Source: Spartobacteria bacterium UBA5019 (lineage in GTDB: Bacteria > Verrucomicrobiota > Verrucomicrobiia > Chthoniobacterales > Terrimicrobiaceae). Taken from it: a DNA stretch of 36,492 nucleotides. Of this stretch, positions 24,211-32,432 are shown in pieces. Positions within the stretch are counted from its first letter, which is position 1. Every line of letters starts with the position of its first letter. A program made the translations under genes and the position numbers. The notes under the pieces are model-generated. The model worked only from the letters and a program-made list of their open reading frames with translations, did no database searches and was not told the DNA's origin. The stretch is from the NCBI GenBank assembly GCA_002396485.1, contig DGXZ01000060.1, positions 1-36,492 of the forward strand. Direction: 5' to 3'.

Positions 24211-24774
24211 ATGACTGCAGACCAAAACACACCCTCTACCCGCACTAAGACAGCCATGGATAGCGAGGCCATCGAAAAGGCCATTCGCCGCATGGCCCAC
24301 GAGATCGTCGAGCGCCATGACTCTCCTGCGCGTATCGTTCTTGCCGGAATACCGACGCGTGGCGTGGAGGTAGCCAGTCGTCTGGCTGACTACATCGAGA
24401 AAATTGAGGGTGTGCGCCCCTATTTGGGGAAGCTCGATATCTCGATGCACCGAGACGACCTCTCGACCCGCGGCAAGGTCACTGCACTCGAAGTGACCGA
24501 CCTTCCGGTGGACCTCGACGCCCGCCCGCTTGTTGTTGTCGATGATGTTTTCTTTACCGGTCGCACCACGCGCGCCGCACTCGACGCCTTGGCTTCATTC
24601 GGTCGGCCATCGACCATTCAACTGGCTGTGCTCGTTGACCGAGGCCACCGGGAACTTCCCATCCGGCCGGACTACGTTGGGAAGAACCTTCCGACCTCAC
24701 GCGAGGAAAAAATCCGCGTTCGCTTTGAAAATCTCGACGGCGTGCGCGACTCGGTTGTCGTCATCAAACCATGA
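24211..24774 (+). CDS. pyrR: Bifunctional pyrimidine operon regulator / uracil phosphoribosyltransferase PyrR
   Basis: A 187-residue protein. It binds pyrimidine-operon mRNA when UMP is abundant and can also make UMP from uracil and PRPP. Family markers are RIVLAGIPTRGVEVASRLAD, the PRPP loop VVVDDVFFTGRTTRAALDAL and LAVLVDRGHRELPIRPDYVG. The start ATG 24211 is supported by the AAGGA ribosome-binding site; ATG 24256 would give a more usual 172 residues but has no such site. The C-terminus ends DSVVVIKP as expected. It overlaps pyrB by four bases (ATGA), so both are under the same translational control. Confidence 0.94.
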   Translation: MTADQNTPSTRTKTAMDSEAIEKAIRRMAHEIVERHDSPARIVLAGIPTRGVEVASRLADYIEKIEGVRPYLGKLDISMHRDDLSTRGKVTALEVTDLPVDLDARPLVVVDDVFFTGRTTRAALDALASFGRPSTIQLAVLVDRGHRELPIRPDYVGKNLPTSREEKIRVRFENLDGVRDSVVVIKP

Positions 24775-25706
24775 GCATCTGGAACCGAAAAGACCTCACC
24801 GGACTCGACGAGCTCACCACCGCCGAGATCAATTTCCTCCTCGATACCGCCCGTGCGTTCAAAGGTGTCGGCGAACGCAGCCTGAAAAAAGTACCCGCGC
24901 TCCGGGGCAAGACGCTTGTGAATTTCTTTGTCGAGCCGAGCACCCGCACCCGCACATCGTTCGAGGTCGCCGCCATGCGCCTCAGTGCGGATGTGGTGAA
25001 CATCTCGGCCACGGCATCCAGTCTGCAAAAAGGCGAGACGCTCAAGGACACCGCCCTCAACCTCCAAGCCCTTCAGGCCGACATCATCGTCCTACGCCAC
25101 AGCTCGCCAGGCTCGTCCCGATTCCTCGCCGAGCGCCTCGACTCTAGCATCATCAACGCCGGCGACGGTGCTCACGAACACCCCACGCAAGGTCTCCTCG
25201 ACATCTTCACCATCCGGGAAAAATTTGGCCGCGTCGAGGGACTCCATGTTGCCATCGTCGGTGACATCCTCTTCAGCCGCGTGGCCCGCTCGAACATCTT
25301 CGGACTCCTCAAACTCGGCGCCAAAGTGACACTCGTGGGCCCGTCCACGCTGGTCCCGAAAAGCTTTGAAAAACTCGGCGTCCGTGTCACCCACCGCCTC
25401 GACGATATCCTCGCCGAAGTGGATGTCGTGAACCTCCTGCGCATCCAACACGAGCGCCAGCGCAAGGAATACTTCCCCGGTCTCGGCGAATACGTCTCCC
25501 TCTTTGGCCTCACCAAAGCCCGCGCCGCAAAGCTCAAGCCGTCCTGCCTCATCATGCACCCCGGCCCGATCAACCGTGGGGTGGAAATCGACAGCGACAT
25601 CGCCGATGGACACCAGAGCGTGATCCTCGAGCAAGTCACCAACGGTATCGCCGTCCGCATGGCCGTCCTCTACTCCTGCGCCGGAGGAGCCGGCGTGCCG
25701 CTATGA
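24771..25706 (+). CDS. pyrB: Aspartate carbamoyltransferase catalytic subunit
   Basis: A 311-residue enzyme that condenses carbamoyl phosphate with aspartate, the committed step of pyrimidine synthesis. The carbamoyl-phosphate loop is FFVEPSTRTRTSFEVAAMRL; the second conserved site HEHPTQGLLDIFTI and the aspartate-site residues near HPGPINRGVE are present. Length is standard for a catalytic chain; no regulatory pyrI follows, as in organisms where the trimer associates with PyrC or acts alone. Coupled to pyrR by a four-base overlap. Confidence 0.97.
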   Translation: MSIWNRKDLTGLDELTTAEINFLLDTARAFKGVGERSLKKVPALRGKTLVNFFVEPSTRTRTSFEVAAMRLSADVVNISATASSLQKGETLKDTALNLQALQADIIVLRHSSPGSSRFLAERLDSSIINAGDGAHEHPTQGLLDIFTIREKFGRVEGLHVAIVGDILFSRVARSNIFGLLKLGAKVTLVGPSTLVPKSFEKLGVRVTHRLDDILAEVDVVNLLRIQHERQRKEYFPGLGEYVSLFGLTKARAAKLKPSCLIMHPGPINRGVEIDSDIADGHQSVILEQVTNGIAVRMAVLYSCAGGAGVPL

Positions 25707-25722
25707 ACGCCAATCCGAGGGA

Positions 25723-25870
25723 ATTGACCACAGAGGACACAGAGAGCACGGAGAGTAATAGTTTTCCAATCCAATCCGTTCGCCCAATGAACTCACATGC
25801 CATGGCATCCTCCTCCTTTTCAAAACCCACCTGCCTTCCCTCTTTGTTTTCTGTGTCCTCTGTGGTCAAT
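25723..25870. repeat. Inverted repeat element between pyrB and pyrC
   Basis: Two perfect 21-base arms at 25723-25743 and 25850-25870 (starting ATTGACCACAGAGGACACAG and its reverse complement) flank 106 bases without a gene. The right arm ends two bases before the pyrC ATG. The left arm continues with GAGCACGGAGAG; a third, direct copy is at 30329-30357. The shape is that of a small non-autonomous element or of a dispersed intergenic repeat. Confidence 0.75.
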
Positions 25871-25872
25871 CC

Positions 25873-27153
25873 ATGAAAAAAATCACCCGCATCGCCAACG
25901 GCCGCGTCATTGATCCAGCCAACCACCGTGACGAAACCGCTGATCTCTGGATAGCCGATGGCAAAATCATCGATCCCATGCCGGGCAAGGAGACCGATAC
26001 GGTGGATGCTGCCGGTCTGGTTGTTGCCCCCGGCCTCATCGACATCCATGTCCACCTCCGCGAGCCGGGCCAATCACACAAAGAGACGATGGCCAGCGGC
26101 ACGCGCGCCGCAGCCGCCGGTGGATTCACCACCATCGTCGCCATGCCGAATACAAATCCCTCGGCTGACAGCGCCGCGACGATCACTTGGATCAAAGAAA
26201 AAGCTGCGCGCGAAGCCTGCGTGAATGTTCTTTGCACCGGGGCGATCACCAAGGGACTGAAAGGCGAGGAACTCGCTCCCGTCGGCTCGCTTTTCAATGC
26301 CGGAGTCGTCGCGCTGACGGACGACGGCCATTGCATCCAGAACAACGAAATCATGCGCCGCGCGGTGGAATACGCCCGCATGTTCGGCCTCACCGTCATG
26401 GACCATTGCCAGGACTACTCTATCGTCGGCGACGGAATCATGCACGAGGGCGAGTGGAGTCTTCGCCTCGGCCTGCCCGGCTGGCCACGCGCCGGCGAGG
26501 AGATGATTGTCGCCCGCAACATCATGCTGGCCGAACTCTGCGATTCGCCCATCCACTGCCAACACATCAGCTCCGGCGGCAGTGTGCGCCTCATCCGAGA
26601 GGCCCGTGCCCGGGGCGTCAAAATCTCCGGCGAAGTCTGCGCGCACCACATCGCGCTCACGGATGCCACCCTCGCGGCCTTCGACAGCAATTTCAAAATG
26701 AACCCCCCCTTGCGCACGCCGGAAGACATCGATGCCATCATCGAAGGCATCGCCGACGGCACGCTGACCATCCTTTGCAGCGACCACGCCCCCCATGCGG
26801 CCTACGAGAAGGAAGTCGAAATCGACCATGCCCCCTTCGGCATCACCGGCCTCGAAACCGAGCTCGCCATTTTCCACGACATCCTCGTCCACAAACGCCA
26901 AGCGATCGACCTCCCCCGCCTCATCGCCCTCTTCACCTCCGAACCCGCCGCCCTCCTCAAGCTCGACCGAGGCACCCTCTCGACAGGCGCCGCCGCCGAC
27001 ATCGTATTCATCGACCCAGCGATGGACTGGACATTCGACAAAACCCAATCCGCCTCCCTCTCAAAAAACACACCCTTCCACGGCCACACCTGGCGTGGCC
27101 GCGCAGTCCACACCATCGTAGGCGGCGAGACAGTCTGGAAGTTCACCGCTTAA
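25873..27153 (+). CDS. pyrC: Dihydroorotase, multifunctional-complex type (class I)
   Basis: A 426-residue amidohydrolase catalysing ring closure of carbamoyl-aspartate. The start ATG 25873 gives MKKITRIANGRVIDPANHRD. Zinc-binding and catalytic motifs are seen in order: IDIHVHLREPGQSHKETM, VALTDDGHCIQ, MDHCQD, CQHIS, GEVCAHHIALTD and LCSDHAPH. The last is followed by FGITGLET, all typical of class I. No Shine-Dalgarno sequence: the repeat arm (25850-25870) occupies the place where it should be. It follows pyrB in the same direction; the intervening inverted repeat may uncouple its expression. Confidence 0.96.
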   Translation: MKKITRIANGRVIDPANHRDETADLWIADGKIIDPMPGKETDTVDAAGLVVAPGLIDIHVHLREPGQSHKETMASGTRAAAAGGFTTIVAMPNTNPSADSAATITWIKEKAAREACVNVLCTGAITKGLKGEELAPVGSLFNAGVVALTDDGHCIQNNEIMRRAVEYARMFGLTVMDHCQDYSIVGDGIMHEGEWSLRLGLPGWPRAGEEMIVARNIMLAELCDSPIHCQHISSGGSVRLIREARARGVKISGEVCAHHIALTDATLAAFDSNFKMNPPLRTPEDIDAIIEGIADGTLTILCSDHAPHAAYEKEVEIDHAPFGITGLETELAIFHDILVHKRQAIDLPRLIALFTSEPAALLKLDRGTLSTGAAADIVFIDPAMDWTFDKTQSASLSKNTPFHGHTWRGRAVHTIVGGETVWKFTA

Positions 27154-27172
27154 ACCGTTTAAAGGGGTGTGG

Positions 27173-27225
27173 ACGCCTCAAGAAATGCACTGGCTTTGGA
27201 GAGAGTGCTTGGCTCGAGGCGTTTT
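27173..27225. terminator. Candidate bidirectional terminator between pyrC and rph
   Basis: ACGCCTC (27173-27179) pairs with GAGGCGT (27216-27222), and inside it GCACT (27187-27191) pairs with AGTGC (27204-27208). Only a short T-run (TTTT from 27222) follows. It lies between two convergent genes. Confidence 0.4.
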
Positions 27226-27228
27226 GGC

Positions 27229-27951
27229 TTAGATTGTTGCGGTTTTTTGGATTTCGAGCAGGCGGGTGATGCCTCCTCTGGCGGCGGCGACCATTTGTTC
27301 GAGTTGGGTGGGGCTGAAGACGTTTTCTTCGCCGCTGCCTTGGAGTTCTACGAAATCGAGTTTATCGGTCATGACGACATTCATATCGACGCAGGCGTCG
27401 CGGTCTTCGATGTAGTCGAGATCGACAAGGACTTCGCCGTTCACGATGCCCACGCTCACGGCGGCCACGCGGTTTTTAACGGGGAGTTCCTTGATTTTTC
27501 CTTGTTTGACAAGCCATTGTCCCGCGAGCTCGACGGCGACCGATGCACCGGTGATCGCAGCTGTGCGCGTGCCGCCATCCGCCTGCAAGACATCGCAATC
27601 CACCCAAAGCGTGCGTTGGCCGAGTTTTTCCAGATCCACGACGGCGCGGAGGGATCGGCCGATGAGGCGTTGAATCTCGGTGCCGCGTCCATCCACACGC
27701 CCGCGCGAGGAGTCGCGTTGTTTGCGGGTGAGGGTCGAATAGGGGAGCATGGAGTATTCGGCCGTGATCCAGCCGCCGGTTTTGTTTTGCTCCTTCATCC
27801 AACGCGGCACGCTCTCCTCGATCGTTGCGGCGCAGATGACCTTTGTATTGCCGAAGGAAACCAGCACGGAGCCCTGGGCGTGGGGGGCGATGCCTTTTTC
27901 CAGGGTGACGGGTCGGATTTCGTGTGCTTGGCGGTTGTCGTGACGGCTCAT
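27229..27951 (-). CDS. rph: Ribonuclease PH
   Basis: A 240-residue phosphorolytic 3'-to-5' exoribonuclease that trims tRNA 3' ends. The sequence starts MSRHDNRQAHEIRPVTLEKG; the conserved GSVLVSFGNTKVICAATIEE, the RNA-binding arginines in RGRVDGRGTEIQRLIGRSLR, the phosphate site TLWVDCDVLQADGGTRTAAI and the GIVNGEVLVDLDYIED acidic cluster are present. Length is normal. It is a single gene, convergent with pyrC and divergent from rpsU. Confidence 0.97.
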   Translation of the reverse strand: MSRHDNRQAHEIRPVTLEKGIAPHAQGSVLVSFGNTKVICAATIEESVPRWMKEQNKTGGWITAEYSMLPYSTLTRKQRDSSRGRVDGRGTEIQRLIGRSLRAVVDLEKLGQRTLWVDCDVLQADGGTRTAAITGASVAVELAGQWLVKQGKIKELPVKNRVAAVSVGIVNGEVLVDLDYIEDRDACVDMNVVMTDKLDFVELQGSGEENVFSPTQLEQMVAAARGGITRLLEIQKTATI

Positions 27952-28015
27952 AAAGGCGATGAGTCTGACGGCAAGTGGCGGCGGCGGGCAAGGAACGATT
28001 AAAAAAAACGACCAC

Positions 28016-28044
28016 TTGACGATTCGGAGCGTGTTGCATACCCT
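28016..28044 (+). promoter_or_regulatory. Promoter of rpsU
   Basis: TTGACG (28016-28021), a 17-base spacer and TACCCT (28039-28044). Spacing is ideal and the -35 is near consensus. Transcription would start near 28051, giving a 27-base leader that contains AGGTG before the ATG. Confidence 0.55.
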
Positions 28045-28077
28045 GCGCGTCCAATTTTTTAGAAAGTAGGTGAATTT

Positions 28078-28284
28078 ATGCCGGAAATAATCGTTCGAAA
28101 AGGCGAGCCCATCGATAGAGCCCTGAAGCGTTTGAAAGGGAAGATCGATGCGGAGGGCTTGATGGATGAAGTGCGTCGTTTGCGCGCTTTTGAAACGCCC
28201 GTTCAGCGCACGCGCCGCAAAGCAAAAAACAATGCCAAGCGCGCGAAGTTGAAAATCCGATTTAATTTCAACCCCGTGTCCTGA
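28078..28284 (+). CDS. rpsU: 30S ribosomal protein S21
   Basis: A 68-residue basic protein matching bS21: starts MPEIIVRKGEPIDRALKRLK and contains VRRLRAFETPVQRTRRKAKN. It sits at the mRNA exit side of the small subunit. A Shine-Dalgarno AGGTG lies six bases before ATG 28078, one of the few clear ones in the window. The stop TGA (28282-28284) is two bases before the TTG start of the epimerase gene, suggesting coupling. Confidence 0.95.
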   Translation: MPEIIVRKGEPIDRALKRLKGKIDAEGLMDEVRRLRAFETPVQRTRRKAKNNAKRAKLKIRFNFNPVS

Positions 28285-28286
28285 CT

Positions 28287-29129
28287 TTGGACCGCGGTCA
28301 AATTGTTATCGCCGGCTGCGGTTTCCTCGGGGAAGCCGCAGCCGGTTTCTTTTTGGAGGCGGGATGGCGCGTGCTCGGACTTTGCGCAACGGCGGAATCC
28401 GCTGCCAGGCTCGCAGGGCGGCTGTTTCCTGTCGCCGTCGTTGATATTTCGAAGCCCATTACTGCGCCTGCCGGATGGGAGCATCCCGACGTGGTTGTGC
28501 ACTGCGCGAGTTCGGGACGTGGCGGGGCGGATGCCTATCGCGCAGTGTATCGGGATGGCTTGGAGCACCTCCGTGACGCATTTTCGCCGAGGCGTCTGAT
28601 TTTTACTGGTAGCACTTCGGTTTACTCGCAAGTCGATGGGGGGTGGGTCAGCGAGGAATCTCCAGCCGAGCCGGATCGCGAGACCGGGAGGGTGTTGCTC
28701 GAAGCAGAAAAGATCGCGCTTGATGGCGGCGGTATCGTGGCTCGGTTGGCTGGAATTTACGGCCCTGGCCGCTCGGTATTATTAAAAAAATTTCTCGATG
28801 GCTCGGCTGTGCTTGAAGCGGGCGGCAATAGGTGGATCAACCAAATCCACCGGGATGACGGCGCACGGGCGCTGCTCCAGTTGGCGCAGATCGAAACGGC
28901 GGCCGGCATTTACAATGTGTGCGATGACACACCGACTACCCAGCGCGAGATTTATGGATGGATCGCCGACTTTTTGAATCGTCCTCTGCCGCCGGAAGGC
29001 CCGGCGGACCTGAACCGCAAACGCGGGTGGACGAGCAAACGCATCAGCAACGAGCGTTTGAGGGCATTAGGATGGAGTCCGCGCTATCCTGGCTATCGTG
29101 ATGCTTTGCCGGAACTCGCCGGTGCATAG
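28287..29129 (+). CDS. NAD-dependent epimerase/dehydratase-like short-chain dehydrogenase (SDR)
   Basis: A 280-residue extended-SDR-like protein. The Rossmann start is IVIAGCGFLGEAAAGFFLEA (GxGxxG). The catalytic segment is FTGSTSVYS followed by the family's downstream region, with the Ser/Thr and Tyr positions less regular than in typical YxxxK enzymes; no YxxxK is obvious, so the activity is uncertain. Later ARLAGIYGPGRS and YNVCDDTPTTQREIY match nucleoside-diphosphate-sugar epimerase relatives (YeeZ-like). The start is TTG 28287-28289, two bases after rpsU, with no better start nearby, implying translational coupling to S21. It ends four bases from the convergent small gene. Confidence 0.78.
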   Translation: MDRGQIVIAGCGFLGEAAAGFFLEAGWRVLGLCATAESAARLAGRLFPVAVVDISKPITAPAGWEHPDVVVHCASSGRGGADAYRAVYRDGLEHLRDAFSPRRLIFTGSTSVYSQVDGGWVSEESPAEPDRETGRVLLEAEKIALDGGGIVARLAGIYGPGRSVLLKKFLDGSAVLEAGGNRWINQIHRDDGARALLQLAQIETAAGIYNVCDDTPTTQREIYGWIADFLNRPLPPEGPADLNRKRGWTSKRISNERLRALGWSPRYPGYRDALPELAGA

Positions 29130-29132
29130 GGA

Positions 29133-29540
29133 TTAAGTTTCCGGCAGGGCCTGGACCTGAATAACCGGCAGCGGGAAGCGGAGGCGGAGTTCGCCATCGA
29201 TTTTGACTTCCACCGTATAAACGCCGGCCGATGGGATTTGGAGTCCCCCGAAGACGTGGACATTTGTGGCATGGGCATCGAGCGCGGGGAGCTGGAATTC
29301 GACCTCGCTCTCCGCGATGGGGGTATCCTCCTCCGGTGTGAGGATGGCGGATTGTTGCGTGAATCGACCGACGCCGCCACACCAGCGGGTCCAGAGGCAG
29401 AGTTTAAAAAAGCCGAGAGGAAGCACCGGGGCGGGGATCATACCGATTATGCCGACGAGCGTCTGCTGGCCGCTGGCCTCCTGGCGAACATCCTCGCAAA
29501 GCACGCAGGCCTGCAGATCGGGTAAAATGACTTCTGACAT
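29133..29540 (-). CDS. Conserved small protein of unknown function (DUF6941-like)
   Basis: A 135-residue soluble protein. The N-terminal pattern ACVLCEDVRQEASGQQTLVG followed by IIGMIPAPVLPLGFFKLCLW resembles the uncharacterised DUF6941 family (C-D/E-D-V-R-E...G-K..L-x-G), an assignment from memory of the pattern. The rest is beta-rich with GVYTVEVKIDGELRLRFPLP near the end, as in immunoglobulin-like folds that end with a ligand-facing strand. There is no signal peptide. It stands alone, convergent with the epimerase and divergent from pdxH; function unknown. Confidence 0.68.
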   Translation of the reverse strand: MSEVILPDLQACVLCEDVRQEASGQQTLVGIIGMIPAPVLPLGFFKLCLWTRWCGGVGRFTQQSAILTPEEDTPIAESEVEFQLPALDAHATNVHVFGGLQIPSAGVYTVEVKIDGELRLRFPLPVIQVQALPET

Positions 29541-29659
29541 ATCGACAATAGACTCCGCGATGCGTGTTCATGCACGAACGAAATGAGAGGAACCTCCCGG
29601 CACCATTGGGGAGCGTCTAAATTCTGTGCAAAGTTTGTTCCAGGCTTCAGAATGCCATC

Positions 29660-30307
29660 ATGGGAACCGAGTCCGAAATCCACCAACTGCGTCGTGATTA
29701 TCAGCGCGAGCCGCTTGATTTGGCTTCATTCCACGACGATCCGCTGGTGCAGTTCCGCGTGTGGTTTGAGGAGGCGCGGAGCGCGGGGATTCTTGAGCCG
29801 AATGCCATGACGCTGGGTACGGCGGACGGTTCGTGCCGCGTTTCGTGCCGCACGGTTTTGCTCAAGGGCATCGATGGTGGGGGATTCGTTTTTTTCACGA
29901 ACTATGGCAGCCGCAAGGCCGGACAAATTGCAGAGAATCCTCAAGCTGCGCTGCTGTTTCCTTGGATCGCGTTGGAGCGTCAGGTCGAGGTGGCCGGCCG
30001 CGTGGAGAAAATTTCCGAGGCCGAGTCGCTGGAGTATTTTCTCAGCCGCCCCTTCGGCAGCCGCATCGGAGCTTGGGTCTCGGAGCAAAGTTCCGTGATC
30101 CCCTCGCGCGATGTTCTTGTTTCAAGATTCGAGGAGCTGAAAAAGCAGTTTGCCGACGGGAATGTGCCGAAGCCCGAGGGTTGGGGTGGCTATCGTGTGG
30201 TGCCGGAGACGATCGAATTCTGGCAGGGAGGCGCCGACCGGTTGCATGACCGTTTTCTCTACAGCCGCTCGGATGCTGGATGGAAAATATCTCGACTGGC
30301 TCCTTGA
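29660..30307 (+). CDS. pdxH: Pyridoxamine 5'-phosphate oxidase
   Basis: A 215-residue FMN enzyme that oxidises pyridoxamine- or pyridoxine-phosphate to pyridoxal phosphate. Family signatures are LRRDYQREPLDLASFHDDPL at the N-terminus, CRTVLLKGIDGGGFVFFTNY with the FMN contacts, LERQVEVAGRVEKIS, SRPFGSRIGAWVSEQSSVI and the C-terminal IEFWQGGADRLHDRFLYSR. Full length. The start ATG 29660 lies in a normal position. The product supplies the cofactor of the aminotransferase and of SpeA in this window, though no linkage is implied. Confidence 0.97.
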   Translation: MGTESEIHQLRRDYQREPLDLASFHDDPLVQFRVWFEEARSAGILEPNAMTLGTADGSCRVSCRTVLLKGIDGGGFVFFTNYGSRKAGQIAENPQAALLFPWIALERQVEVAGRVEKISEAESLEYFLSRPFGSRIGAWVSEQSSVIPSRDVLVSRFEELKKQFADGNVPKPEGWGGYRVVPETIEFWQGGADRLHDRFLYSRSDAGWKISRLAP

Positions 30308-30328
30308 AAGCCTAATTCAGCAGAATTA

Positions 30329-30357
30329 ACCACAGAGGACACAGAGAGCACAGAGAA
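30329..30357 (+). repeat. Dispersed repeat, third copy of the pyrB-pyrC repeat arm
   Basis: ACCACAGAGGACACAGAGAG, then CACAGAGAA, is almost identical to the left arm at 25727-25755 (one substitution in the shared 27 bases plus an end difference). It lies 21 bases after the pdxH stop. Confidence 0.75.
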
Positions 30358-30419
30358 TGAGTTGTGTGCACTTCGATGCACATCCAACGTTTTGTGCAAT
30401 CTTCAACACTCCCTAAGGC

Positions 30420-30455
30420 ATTCCTGTGAATCCTGTCATCCTGTTTAAAAATCCG
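30420..30455 (-). repeat. Short tandem of ACAGGAT units
   Basis: On the minus strand the sequence reads AAACAGGATG, ACAGGATTC, ACAGGAATG: three imperfect 9-10 base units. Such tandems are common intergenic repeats in related genomes. It lies between the convergent pdxH and speA genes. Confidence 0.55.
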
Positions 30456-30491
30456 TTTGTGGATTGAAAGCCTCCCAGGCACGCGGCGGCT

Positions 30492-32429
30492 CTATTTTGC
30501 CGGCTTATGCTGGTCGTCGAAATTCAGGTAGGTGTAGAGGGTGAGGCTTTTCTCGTAATCGTCCAGCAGGCGCATGGCCTCATTGGGCTTGAGGCGGTCG
30601 CTTTTAATCGCGGCGTCGGTCTGGGCCTTCATCTGGCGGGCGAGTTCGTTCACGTCCCACTGGGTTAGCGAGAGAACCTGACCAATGGTGCTGCCGGGGA
30701 GGACTTCTTCGACATAGTGTCCGGAGTCCTCGTCCTCATCAAGGTAGATGTGCATTTCGTTGACGCGGCCGAAGAGGTTGTGGAGGTCGCCCATGATATC
30801 TTGATACGCGCCGGCTAGGAAGAAGCCGATGTAGTAAGGCTCGCCGGGATGCCAGCGGTGGAGCGGGAGGGTTTCCTTCACATCCTGCAGGTCAATGAAT
30901 TTCGCGACTTTTCCATCCGAGTCGCAGGTGATGTCCACGAGGGTCGCGTTGCGGTCAGGTCGTTCGTTGAGGCGATGAATCGGCATGACCGGGAAGAGTT
31001 GGCCGAGTGCCCAGTGGTCGAGGAGGGATTGAAAAACGGAGAAGTTGCAGAGGTATTGATCGCCGATGGCGATTTCGATTTCGCGGACTTCCTCGGGGAT
31101 GTGCTCGGCATCGCGGAAAAGCTCCACGATGTTTGCAGCGATCTGCCAATAGACGGTTTCGATACCGGCCTTGGCTCTGAGGTCGAGGAGTCCGAGGTCG
31201 AACATTGACTGGGCGCGCTCACGGATTTCCTGGGCGTCGTGGAGATTCTCGAGGCGGTTTTGCGGAGTGAGGTTGTTGCGGATTTCCAGGATGTCGGCGA
31301 GGAGTGGAATCTCTCCGCCTGATATTGCAGTTGGGGTTTCCTGGCGGCTTGCTTTTTCGATGGCGCCAAAGGTTTCCACAATGAGCACAGAGTGTTGGGC
31401 AACGATCGCCCGCCCGCTCTCACTGACGAGGGTGGGATGGGCGACGGACTCCGAGTCGCAGACTTCCTTCACCGTGTAAACGATGTCGCGCACATACTCG
31501 TCGAGCGAGTAGTTCATCGAGCTGTCGAAGGTCGTGCGGGAACCATCGTAGTCCACTCCGAGACCACCGCCGACATCGAGATAGCCGAGATCGTGGCCCA
31601 TTTTGGAGAGTTTTGCATAGAAGCGGGCGGCTTCGCGGACGGCGCGTTTGATGGTGCCGATGTCGGGCACTTGGGAGCCGACATGGAAATGCACGAGCTT
31701 GAGGCAGTGGGCGAGTCCGGCGGCATGGAGCATGTCGCTGGCTTCCACCAGGTCGGCGGTGGAGAGGCCGAACTTGGCATTCTCGCCGCCGCTGGTGGCC
31801 CATTTGCCGGCGCCCTTCGAGAGGAGTCGGACGCGAAGGCCGATAAGGGGCTCGATTTTCATCGTCTGTGAAACACGGAGGATGTGGGCGAGTTCTTCCA
31901 GTTTTTCCACGACGAGGATGACCGTCTTGCCAAGCTTGCGGCCGAGGAGGGCGTTTTGAATGAAGCTCGTGTCTTTGTATCCGTTGCAAATCACGAGACT
32001 TTCTTGGTCCGAGTGCACGGCGAGCGCCGCCAGGAGCTCGGGCTTGCTGCCGGCCTCGATGCCGAAGTGCCATGGCTTGCCGGCATCGATGATCTCCTCC
32101 ACGACCTCGCGGAGTTGGTTGACCTTGATCGGAAAAACCCCCCGGTATGGCGAGTTGTAGCCTGACTCGGAAATGGCCGTGGCAAAGGCTTTATTGATCG
32201 TCTCCACTCGGTCGCGCAAGAGGTCGTGAAAACGCACGACGAGCGGGAACGCCAGATTGCGGCTGCGGGCCTCGGCTACGATATCCATGAGATCAATCGT
32301 CTCGCCGTTGCGCTTGGGGAAAACGCACACATGGCCGGCTTCATTGATGCCGAAGTAACCACCGCTCCAGCGGTCTATATTGTAGAGTTCGCGGGCTTCG
32401 GCGATGTCGAAGGATGTGTTGGATTCCAT
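30492..32429 (-). CDS. speA: Biosynthetic arginine decarboxylase
   Basis: A 645-residue PLP enzyme that converts arginine to agmatine, the first step of one route to putrescine and spermidine. It starts IAEARELYNIDRWSGGYFGI, carries the PLP lysine in VFPIKVNQLREVVEEI, the glycine loop YLDVGGGLGVDYDG and the C-terminal active-site Cys/Asp region DITCDSDGKV. Length matches the family (630-660). The start ATG 32427-32429 is three bases after the stop of the upstream C39-like gene, so the two form one transcription unit. No speB is in the window. Confidence 0.96.
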   Translation of the reverse strand: MESNTSFDIAEARELYNIDRWSGGYFGINEAGHVCVFPKRNGETIDLMDIVAEARSRNLAFPLVVRFHDLLRDRVETINKAFATAISESGYNSPYRGVFPIKVNQLREVVEEIIDAGKPWHFGIEAGSKPELLAALAVHSDQESLVICNGYKDTSFIQNALLGRKLGKTVILVVEKLEELAHILRVSQTMKIEPLIGLRVRLLSKGAGKWATSGGENAKFGLSTADLVEASDMLHAAGLAHCLKLVHFHVGSQVPDIGTIKRAVREAARFYAKLSKMGHDLGYLDVGGGLGVDYDGSRTTFDSSMNYSLDEYVRDIVYTVKEVCDSESVAHPTLVSESGRAIVAQHSVLIVETFGAIEKASRQETPTAISGGEIPLLADILEIRNNLTPQNRLENLHDAQEIRERAQSMFDLGLLDLRAKAGIETVYWQIAANIVELFRDAEHIPEEVREIEIAIGDQYLCNFSVFQSLLDHWALGQLFPVMPIHRLNERPDRNATLVDITCDSDGKVAKFIDLQDVKETLPLHRWHPGEPYYIGFFLAGAYQDIMGDLHNLFGRVNEMHIYLDEDEDSGHYVEEVLPGSTIGQVLSLTQWDVNELARQMKAQTDAAIKSDRLKPNEAMRLLDDYEKSLTLYTYLNFDDQHKPAK

Positions 32430-32432
32430 GGC

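Noticed and set aside
26187..27269. A 360-codon plus-strand frame overlapping pyrC
   Set aside because: Arg/His/Pro-rich out-of-frame reading of pyrC, with no motif.
30360..30390. TGTGCA/TGCACA hairpin in the pdxH-speA gap
   Set aside because: Six-pair stem without T-run or repeat partner; could be chance.
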